This document shows, one piece after another, positions 44,277 to 50,821 of a DNA stretch of 64,000 nt (its first letter is position 1; each line of letters starts with the position of its first letter). The translations under genes were made by a program, and so were the position numbers. The DNA comes from Acidobacteriota bacterium. GTDB taxonomy: Bacteria; Acidobacteriota; Terriglobia; Acidiferrales; UBA7541. The notes under the pieces were generated by a model that saw only the letters and a list, made by a program, of their open reading frames with translations, ran no database searches and was not told the origin of the DNA. The stretch spans positions 1-64,000 of the forward strand of contig JABCZF010000002.1 of assembly GCA_013289825.1 (NCBI GenBank), given 5' to 3'.

Positions 44277-44609
44277 CTACCGGTACAAAGGAAAAAAGGC
44301 CAAGAAGGCAGCGGACGCGACCTGCGCAATCCAATAGAGCGGATCGTTCTTGGCAGCAAACGAGCCCACCACGCAGCCCAATACCAGACCCAAAAGGCAG
44401 CCAACGAAAAACCCGGCCATGTTAACACCGCCTTCGACCGAGACGTTGCCAGCGAACCAATCCAATAAAGCGGCGCCGGCGATAGCGCCAAGATGAACGA
44501 GAGCAACGATCGCGCCAACATAAGCAAAGATCTTGCGGCCCGTGGGGTAGCCGTGAAGCCAGTAAGCGGCACCCAACCAAACGAAGACGATGATGAACTT
44601 TACGACCAA
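44277..44609 (-). CDS. Small four-helix membrane protein
   Basis: This 110-residue protein has four hydrophobic stretches (FIIVFVWLGAAYWLHGY, IFAYVGAIVALVHLGAIAGA, MAGFFVGCLLGLVLGCVVG, YWIAQVASAAFLAFFPL). It probably lies in the inner membrane. No family is recognised. It starts 23 bases after the HEAT-repeat gene and precedes the GDT1-like gene by 38 bases, so the run from 47682 to 43660 looks like a single operon. A membrane-embedded immunity role is possible but only a guess. Confidence 0.7.
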   Translation of the reverse strand: MVVKFIIVFVWLGAAYWLHGYPTGRKIFAYVGAIVALVHLGAIAGAALLDWFAGNVSVEGGVNMAGFFVGCLLGLVLGCVVGSFAAKNDPLYWIAQVASAAFLAFFPLYR

Positions 44610-44632
44610 CGTTTTGAGTTATCTCCTTTTCC

Positions 44633-45937
44633 TTAGGGAGCGCCGAGCGCCGCCAATCTCTTTGCAGCGCGTTCGGCCAGGTCGCGAATCAGCGGATCGG
44701 GATCCGAGCGCAGTGGGTCCAATTTCGCTGCGTCCGTTCGACGCCCAAAGAAGGCCAGCAGAAGCGCAGCGTCGCGGCGGGCTGGAGAGGAAGGAACCAA
44801 CAACCATGGGTCGAGGAGCCCTGGGCGGAATGAATCAAACAAATTGAGGCTGGGGTCGACGAAATAGATCTTTGCCTCGGTAAGGGCGGCGTCCTTCATG
44901 AGCAGGTCGGTCAAGGCTTCGGTGCCCGACAAAGAGCACGAACGGCGCAGGGCCAAGCGAATGGTTTCGCGATAGATGCCGCCACGATCATTCCATTTCT
45001 TGACGAGCGGCTCGATCGCGGTCGAAACGCCCAACTGCCCCAAAGAAGTAATTGCTGCCAACTGAACGCTCTGTTCCGGCGCATTCAGGAATGGGATGAG
45101 TTGTCCCACGGAGCTGCGGATTCTACAGCGGCCTAAAGCGACTATGGCTTCGAGGCGGAGTTCCGGAGGCTCGAGGGGATCCGCTACGATCGCGGTTAGA
45201 GCCTGACTGGCTCTACGCATGCGACCCCAGCCGATCATCTGAACGGCGCGCATGCGCACAGCAAGGCTTTGCTGCTTATCAGAGAGCCGATCGACGAGCG
45301 GATGCCAGGCCATCATGAAGAGAGAATAGATGTCCTCCCACTCATGGGTGCCAATTACGGCGTCGACGAAGGCGCTGTAGTCCTCCTTGGTCATCGCGTC
45401 AATTCGACGCTTGGCATCCTGGACAAGAGGGATGAGCTTCGGATCGCGCGATGCGGTTGCCTCCAGCTCCGGAATCACCTCGGGCTTCGCAAACTTTCCA
45501 AGAGCAATCACCGCCGTGCGACGAAACTCCGGGTCGGCATCCTGCAGGTAGGGCCGTATAAGGGCTATGTTCGAAAACTTGCCCATTTGGCCGAGGCTAC
45601 GAATGACCGCGAGGCGAATGGCAGGGTTGGAGTCCCCGATATGTTTTTCGACGGCGTCGGATCCCTGGGGCATGCCGACAGTTCCCAGCGCCTGAATGAG
45701 ATGCAAAAGATCCGTAGGCCGAAAGGCGCCGCGCTGAAGGCGCGCTGCGAGGGCTTCGCTGGCATCTGGCGGATCCATTTCCCGGAGAAGATCGCGGCGC
45801 AATTCGTAGTCCGCTAAAATGAGTTCAACGCGAGCCGACGGGAGCAGGTCCGGCTCGAGAGGAGAGCCGAGTTCGAGACTGGCAAGTTCGCCGGTTCCGA
45901 AAACGATGACCACCAGTAGAGTGGGCAAAGGCATCAA
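44633..45937 (-). CDS. Exported HEAT-repeat protein
   Basis: This 434-residue protein has an apparent signal sequence (MMPLPTLLVVIVFGTGELAS). Repeated helical pairs follow, of HEAT/PBS-lyase type (NPAIRLAVIRSLGQMG, DPEFRRTAVIALGKFAKPEV, PPELRLEAIVALGRCR, EQSVQLAAITSLGQLG, SPARRDAALLLAFFGRR, DPLIRDLAERAAKRLA). These repeats form protein-binding solenoids, and the signal points to the periplasm. Its start overlaps the stop of the 582-residue protein by 4 bases, so the two are translated together. The arrangement suits a partner or immunity protein for that neighbour; this is inferred from position. Confidence 0.78.
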   Translation of the reverse strand: MMPLPTLLVVIVFGTGELASLELGSPLEPDLLPSARVELILADYELRRDLLREMDPPDASEALAARLQRGAFRPTDLLHLIQALGTVGMPQGSDAVEKHIGDSNPAIRLAVIRSLGQMGKFSNIALIRPYLQDADPEFRRTAVIALGKFAKPEVIPELEATASRDPKLIPLVQDAKRRIDAMTKEDYSAFVDAVIGTHEWEDIYSLFMMAWHPLVDRLSDKQQSLAVRMRAVQMIGWGRMRRASQALTAIVADPLEPPELRLEAIVALGRCRIRSSVGQLIPFLNAPEQSVQLAAITSLGQLGVSTAIEPLVKKWNDRGGIYRETIRLALRRSCSLSGTEALTDLLMKDAALTEAKIYFVDPSLNLFDSFRPGLLDPWLLVPSSPARRDAALLLAFFGRRTDAAKLDPLRSDPDPLIRDLAERAAKRLAALGAP

Positions 45938-47682
45938 GGCACCTGCTGGCGTTTCACATCAACGCTGAAGTTCAAGGTATAGTCCACGATAAACGTGCTT
46001 TCCAGCAATTCAGCGCTAAGGTCGTCTGCTTCGGTGGAGTAAGCAATCAATGAGTACTTAAGGGTGCTGTCCTTTACAGATTTGAGCTTGATTGGATTTC
46101 CCAGAAACACGCCATTTCCAACATCCTGAAGTTGATTCTTGTTGCCTATGCGGCCGTGGCCCGGATCAATGATTCCAAGTGGATCATTTTCATCCTTAAA
46201 AGTGGAAGCCATCATCCAACCCATTCTCCGGCAAAGCCTCCAAAGCTTGGCCTGATTCCAGGGGACAACATCCTTATCCCAATCGATGACTTTGTCATCG
46301 AGCGTGAGGGTGCGGTCATTTCGAGCCCGCTCAAAGAAATCGCCAACGAGATCCATTTCAGCGCCATGAGACGAGACGTAGATGAAATCATCCTCGGAAA
46401 GCCAGAAGTCTATAACCTGGGCATTCAATTTCAGAGAAGTGTTGTTGCGAACGCCATCGAAGTACTGCGTAAACCAACGGCCATTGACACCAATCTTAAT
46501 CATCCATTCCTCTGAGAAGGTGTCATGATCAACGCTGCCTTTGAAAAGGTGATCGAGCTTGACCTGGCAATGCATCACCTTTCTGGCTTCCGAGCCGTCC
46601 GGATCATACCAACCCAGAGAAACAATGACCCCAAAATAGTCGCCGGACTTGACCTGAGAGAGGGGAATCTTAATCTTCACCTGCTCAGGCGGAGTGCCAG
46701 GGTCGTCAGGAAGGATGGGCTCGATGACCGGGACAACGCTGGCGGCATCGCCCGCGGCGCCGCTGAACGGAGAATAATCAAACTTGTGCAGCAGATGAGG
46801 GGTGCGGAGGACGACAGTGTTCAGCGGGAATTCCGGTGTTGCGCCGATGCGCGAAGAGATGGGAGCTGCCTTACCTGTTCTCGGCAGATCGACGATGAAT
46901 TCGTAGTCGGAAGCGTTGAGGTGATTGGGATTCTTATAGCCGCCCTTCTCACTGGCAAAAAACATAAATTGGATGGCAGGAACATACCGTTTGCCGTTTT
47001 CGGGGAAATTGACAGCTTCCCAGCGTGCCGACGCTAAAGCTTTGCAAGGATGAATCTCCGTGCGCATCAAACCGACCTGGCCTTGCTTGGGGTCCTTGTT
47101 TTCGCTTGAGGCATGACCACAATCGTAGATCCAGCGCCCTGCTATCCAGGCGTATTGGCCTGTCAGGGGCCAGGCCCAATCCGATGAAAACATGCCACCT
47201 ACATTGGGTCTCAGGCCCTTGGTTTTTGCGAAAGCACCGCAATCCCACTCGCATTCCATGGCGTCCGGCGATCCGACAAAGCGCTCATGTTTATCTTTGT
47301 CGGGCGGTGGAGGCAGAATGTTACCGAGTCCTCGAACATACTGGTATCCGGGAGCTGGAATGACATGGAAGTTCCAATCGTACCATTGGTGCCACTGCCA
47401 CACCGGAACGTCCGTCCAGGTTTGGAAACTGCGGTATAACTCGCCCTCGACCTCCGTCTCCGCCTCGCCATGGACGGCCACCCAGCCAGGTAGAGTTCGC
47501 ATGAGCTTTCGAAAGATGAAGTAGTCCAACACGGTGTCATCCTCACCATCACTGGGTGCGCGACAACCTAGGGCGTAGCCTTCTCCACTCACGCGAGCCC
47601 GTCCGGGCATCCAGCACGGAGAATTGATTCGGTGCAGGGGCTTGTGGTAGTCCCAGTCCTTATGCTCGTTGTCCCAGGGCAT
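45934..47682 (-). CDS. Large protein of unknown function, T6SS cargo candidate
   Basis: This is a 582-residue protein with no signal peptide and many Trp, Tyr and His residues. Notable blocks are WHQWYDWNFHVIPAPGYQYV, YAWIAGRWIYDCGHASS, MRTEIHPCKALASARWEAV, KIPLSQVKSGDYFGVIVSLG and LFKGSVDHDTFSEEWMIKI. The DCGH...TEIHP pair recalls a domain in bacterial hypothetical proteins whose histidines could bind a metal. No enzyme is recognised. It is translationally coupled to the exported HEAT-repeat protein and lies 77 bases after the OmpA-like T6SS gene. The context suggests an effector, but the sequence alone does not show toxicity. Confidence 0.62.
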   Translation of the reverse strand: MPWDNEHKDWDYHKPLHRINSPCWMPGRARVSGEGYALGCRAPSDGEDDTVLDYFIFRKLMRTLPGWVAVHGEAETEVEGELYRSFQTWTDVPVWQWHQWYDWNFHVIPAPGYQYVRGLGNILPPPPDKDKHERFVGSPDAMECEWDCGAFAKTKGLRPNVGGMFSSDWAWPLTGQYAWIAGRWIYDCGHASSENKDPKQGQVGLMRTEIHPCKALASARWEAVNFPENGKRYVPAIQFMFFASEKGGYKNPNHLNASDYEFIVDLPRTGKAAPISSRIGATPEFPLNTVVLRTPHLLHKFDYSPFSGAAGDAASVVPVIEPILPDDPGTPPEQVKIKIPLSQVKSGDYFGVIVSLGWYDPDGSEARKVMHCQVKLDHLFKGSVDHDTFSEEWMIKIGVNGRWFTQYFDGVRNNTSLKLNAQVIDFWLSEDDFIYVSSHGAEMDLVGDFFERARNDRTLTLDDKVIDWDKDVVPWNQAKLWRLCRRMGWMMASTFKDENDPLGIIDPGHGRIGNKNQLQDVGNGVFLGNPIKLKSVKDSTLKYSLIAYSTEADDLSAELLESTFIVDYTLNFSVDVKRQQVP

Positions 47683-47758
47683 CTCGCGTGTTCCTCCGTG
47701 TCGAATTCTAATGAGCCAGCCGTTTCTAAATCACCACGGCTTCGAGCCAGCCAAGAAG

Positions 47759-49306
47759 TCAACTGCCGTACAATTCTCTGAGCTGCGTCTGCGTTTGGTC
47801 ATCGACGCTGCCGCTCTGCTCTAAGCTTTGGTCTTTCTGAAACTCTTTGACGTTGGCCGAGAACACGTCATCCGTCCAGCTTTCCGTGTCCGGGGTTCCA
47901 TAGCCCAGGTTGTACAGGCGTGGTTCCACGGCCGGCTTTCCCTCCTGCAGGCTGAGCAATAACCCCCCGTCCAAAATCACGCGGACTCCGGCAATTTGGA
48001 GAGTCATGGTGCAGACGGGAGATACAACGGGGACGCGCAGGATACCCAGCGCGTTGGTGACTCCGCGAATCTCGGGGAACGGCGAGCCGCTACCGGTGAG
48101 GACAAAAAGTTCATTAGCGAGCGGTTTTCTCTTGCTGAGCGGTCCCATACCCTCCGCCAAAATACGCACGACCCAGTATTGAAGAACCTGGTCGCAAGGA
48201 CCGCCTGCGGAAATGCGCTGGTAGAAGCGGCAGGCAAAGGTGTCGTGAGTATCGTCGAATTTGCGCTCCGCGCCCGAGAGGTGCGTGGAGCGGCGCTGGT
48301 CACCATCAGAAAAAAACCGCTTTTTGCAGGCGGCGCCGCCTTCTTTGAAAGTTGGGCACGGCCACTTCGCGGGAAGCACCTGGCTTCCCTTTCGAAAAAC
48401 CAAGATCATGACGCGGCGATTGGGCCGGTTTCTTTCGTTGCGCTCTGCGAGAGTGACCTTGTCCTTCTGTGGCCAGGCCTTCTTGAAGAGATCCTCTTTT
48501 TCCTGTGAAAAAACGATGAGCGGATTGAATCTGGAGCATCCCTGAACGTCGCCTTTTTGGTCTGGTCCCGCATTGCGCGCAAGAAAATCACTGGATTTAT
48601 CGAGCTTAAGGTCGCCGCACAGCAGGTTCATGTATTGCAGGAACAACTGCTGGCGCTGGCCGCCATCGCTGGCATATCGCGCCACGCGGGGATCGTCGGG
48701 AGGATCGGAGGAGCCGGGACTGGGAGCTGCGGAGGGCGAACTGCTTCCCGGGGCCGAAGAGCCTTGTGGTTGCCCAGGTTTATTCTTAGAAGGATCCTGG
48801 CTATCGATGTGATTGAGGATGGTGCGAATAGCATCCTCGCCCCAAACATCACCGCCCAAGTGATGGTTGTATAGCGTGTTCCAGATGGCGGCATCGCGCG
48901 TGAGCAAGGCGTAGATGGCCATGGCCCGGCGGCCGCTGAGAGTCTTGTTGTAATCGTCGCCCGACTGCTGGGTAGCAGAACCGCGTTCGAAATTGCCCTG
49001 AAAGGAAGGATCGGCGTGCCCAAAGATAGAAATCGGGGCACCGACCATATTGGGATTCTCTTTGCGCAGGTTGGAGAAGGTGTCCATCTCTTCCTTGATG
49101 GCCGGCAGAACAAAAGAGGAATCAAATTGGAAGCGCACGTCGTCAATTCGAAAACAGGCGATGGGGATCAAACGGAGGCGGGCGGTATTGTATTCGGCAG
49201 AAGTGGAAGGTCCCACAAGAAAATGAAAGGGGTCGGCGGGATCGTGAAGGCCAGTGACGCCGCCGTCCGATGTGCCATGAACCGTGCCCTTTTTATCGTC
49301 AGCCAT
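47759..49306 (-). CDS. OmpA-like and peptidoglycan-binding T6SS accessory protein
   Basis: This is a 515-residue protein without a signal peptide. Residues about 50-165 look like an OmpA_C domain (FQFDSSFVLPAIKEEMDTFS, SIFGHADPSFQGNFERG, NKTLSGRRAMAIYALLT). A Ser/Pro-rich insertion with several SSP repeats follows near 180-205, then RNRPNRRVMILVFRKGS, which closes the OmpA-type region. A further beta domain ends in a short peptidoglycan-binding segment (FSANVKEFQKDQSLEQSG, DDQTQTQLRELYGS). Proteins of this type accompany T6SS spike genes and may be wall-targeting cargo. It lies 58 bases downstream of the LysM protein. Confidence 0.75.
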   Translation of the reverse strand: MADDKKGTVHGTSDGGVTGLHDPADPFHFLVGPSTSAEYNTARLRLIPIACFRIDDVRFQFDSSFVLPAIKEEMDTFSNLRKENPNMVGAPISIFGHADPSFQGNFERGSATQQSGDDYNKTLSGRRAMAIYALLTRDAAIWNTLYNHHLGGDVWGEDAIRTILNHIDSQDPSKNKPGQPQGSSAPGSSSPSAAPSPGSSDPPDDPRVARYASDGGQRQQLFLQYMNLLCGDLKLDKSSDFLARNAGPDQKGDVQGCSRFNPLIVFSQEKEDLFKKAWPQKDKVTLAERNERNRPNRRVMILVFRKGSQVLPAKWPCPTFKEGGAACKKRFFSDGDQRRSTHLSGAERKFDDTHDTFACRFYQRISAGGPCDQVLQYWVVRILAEGMGPLSKRKPLANELFVLTGSGSPFPEIRGVTNALGILRVPVVSPVCTMTLQIAGVRVILDGGLLLSLQEGKPAVEPRLYNLGYGTPDTESWTDDVFSANVKEFQKDQSLEQSGSVDDQTQTQLRELYGS

Positions 49307-49364
49307 AATCGATGGGCCTAACCGTGTACAGTCTTTTCGAGTTCCCAGATAGCCTCGAACAATT

Positions 49365-50015
49365 TCAACAGCCGTGTACTTGCTTCAGTTTGGCTTGCGT
49401 GTTGGTTCCGCAAATTCCGTCCACCGTCAGTTTATTGTCGCATTGGAATTCTTCGACGGCGGATTCGAAGGCGTCCGTGTCGGAGTCATCGAGTTGGCCA
49501 GCGAAGTACCCGAGATTGTTGAGGCGGGCGATCTGGCCGGAGAGTTCATCGATGGGATCGAGATGGCCAATTCTGATGGGAATGATGTCGTTGGCGAAGG
49601 GCGTTTGATCGCCGCGGATGGTGAGGTAAGCTTCCGAAGCATCCAGGGGGATGTCCTGCTCGAGCTTGCCGCTGCCGTCGGTGGTTAACTGGTAGGTTTG
49701 TCCGTCGACAAGCAGGGCGCATTGTGCCCGAGCGATGGGTTTTTCGTAGTTGTCTTCGAGGACCAGACGAAGTTTGAGAGTTTTTTTGTCGACGGTGAAG
49801 GTGTGGTGTTTGTCGGCGGAGCCGGACTCCTGCTTTTCCTCCATCTCGGGAACGAAGACTTCATCGCCGGGAAGCAGGACGTTGGGATTCTGCCGCATCT
49901 TTTTTAAGTCGGAGTTGTTGGGATGATCCCAGATGACGGTGTAGTCGGTGAAGCCGTTGTCCTTGGCGATTTTGGAGAGGTGATCGCCTTGTTTAACGGT
50001 GTAGTATTCGCCCAT
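49365..50015 (-). CDS. LysM and peptidoglycan-binding protein linked to the spike genes
   Basis: This is a 216-residue protein. The N-terminal LysM (YYTVKQGDHLSKIAKDNGFT, WDHPNNSDLKKMRQNPNVLL, PGDEVFVP) is followed by a small beta-sandwich (TLKLRLVLEDNYEKPIARAQ, YQLTTDGSGKLEQDIPLD). The C-terminal peptidoglycan-binding helix bundle (LNNLGYFAGQLDDSDTDAFE, FQCDNKLTVDGICG) ends QVHGC. There is no signal peptide, so it should leave the cell through the T6SS or act inside. Such proteins often sit directly downstream of PAAR genes. The start lies 59 bases after the end of the frame that continues from the PAAR gene. Confidence 0.82.
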   Translation of the reverse strand: MGEYYTVKQGDHLSKIAKDNGFTDYTVIWDHPNNSDLKKMRQNPNVLLPGDEVFVPEMEEKQESGSADKHHTFTVDKKTLKLRLVLEDNYEKPIARAQCALLVDGQTYQLTTDGSGKLEQDIPLDASEAYLTIRGDQTPFANDIIPIRIGHLDPIDELSGQIARLNNLGYFAGQLDDSDTDAFESAVEEFQCDNKLTVDGICGTNTQAKLKQVHGC

Positions 50016-50074
50016 GATGATTTCCTCGACAGAGTTCTATCGGTGTAGAAGAACTTAGCGGTTCATAGAGAACG

Positions 50075-50314
50075 CTATTTCTTGCGCCAGGATTTCTTGT
50101 CGATATTGGGGAATGAGATTTTGCAGTTGCCGGGGTCGATACCATCGACTCTAGCCTGGCCCTTTCCATCAAGATATCCCTCGGTAGTTGAACCATCGGG
50201 AAGCTCGATTTCGTACGGCTCGCTGGGGACTGGTTTGCCCTCATGATCGAGCAGTTCGATTTCAACCCAGTGGCCGGTTTGTGCGGCAGAACCTGCCGCG
50301 TTCGATAAGGCCTG
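50075..50314 (-). other. In-frame TTR-like domain beyond the PAAR UGA codon
   Basis: The frame of the PAAR gene stays open for 79 codons after its UGA and ends at TAG (50077-50075). It encodes HWVEIELLDHEGKPVPSEPY, EIELPDGSTTEGYLDGKGQA and DGIDPGNCKISFPNIDKKS, nearly colinear with the intact protein at 41805-42143. No ATG, GTG or TTG occurs in this frame between the UGA and the domain, and the TTG that overlaps the UGA lies in another frame. The domain can therefore be made only by reading through or recoding the UGA; otherwise it is a fresh pseudogene remnant. Confidence 0.72.
50283..50299 (-). promoter_or_regulatory. SECIS-like hairpin after the PAAR UGA
   Basis: On the minus strand GCGGCAG-GTT-CTGCCGC forms a perfect 7-bp stem with a triloop, or a 6-bp stem with a GGTTC loop. 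The stem begins 15 nt after the UGA, and the pentaloop starts 21 nt after it. Bacterial SECIS elements, as described, have a short stem with a G in the first loop positions, about 16-37 nt past the UGA. The fit is good, but a GC-rich hairpin can also arise by chance. Confidence 0.4.
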
Positions 50315-50806
50315 TCAACCGGGACAAGGTTTAATAAAGGGAACGCCGGATTGGGCGGCTTGTGCCAGGGCTTCGCCAGCAACGCCTGGGCTGCCAGAGG
50401 CCGAAGAGGGGCCGGTGGTGCCGCTGCCGCTCATCGCTTGGGCTAACAAGACCAGCGGCGGCACGGGTGGCACGACGGTGGGTGAGCCCATGCCGACTTC
50501 GCCGATCATGACCGTGGGCTCGCCCATGATGATCGGATTTACCGGGCCCAGGGCCAGGCCGGGTATTTCCATGACGATGTCGCCCATGCGGCAGGCCATC
50601 ATGAAATTAATCAGCACCGTAGGGCTGCCGAGCATGACCATGCCAACGCCGTCGGCGCCGCTGATGCTGACGGCCGGGCAAGCGTGCTGGTCAATCATAG
50701 CGCGCCAGGCGGGGAGGCCGCCGATCAGAACGTTGACGCTTCCGGGACCGGGGGCCAGTGGCATGCCGTGGGTCGTTGGGTCAGTTATGCGTGCTGCTGG
50801 CGGCAT
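50315..50806 (-). CDS. PAAR-domain spike-tip protein (frame stops at UGA)
   Basis: The protein has 163 residues from the ATG at 50806, with GAGGAG about 6 bases upstream; a GTG at 50812 lies inside that site. The PAAR domain covers residues 1-115 (PPAARITDPTTHGMPLAPGP, VLIGGLPAWRAMIDQHACP, MVMLGSPTVLINFMMACRMG, IIMGEPTVMIGEVGMG). It would cap the VgrG trimer and bind Zn. The C-terminus (LAQAAQSGVPFIKPCPG) stops at UGA just after Cys-Pro-Gly, where a cysteine or selenocysteine would make a CxxC/CxxU pair. Beyond the UGA the frame continues into a TTR-like domain. The gene lies 16 bases after vgrG. The core PAAR assignment is secure; the true protein end is not. Confidence 0.87.
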   Translation of the reverse strand: MPPAARITDPTTHGMPLAPGPGSVNVLIGGLPAWRAMIDQHACPAVSISGADGVGMVMLGSPTVLINFMMACRMGDIVMEIPGLALGPVNPIIMGEPTVMIGEVGMGSPTVVPPVPPLVLLAQAMSGSGTTGPSSASGSPGVAGEALAQAAQSGVPFIKPCPG

Positions 50807-50821
50807 AGGCACTCCTCGTGA

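Noticed and set aside
49993..50382. 130-residue frame overlapping the PAAR end and the TTR-like region
   Set aside because: It is in a different frame from both conserved domains, and its translation has no similarity to T6SS proteins; the conserved sequence is in the PAAR frame.
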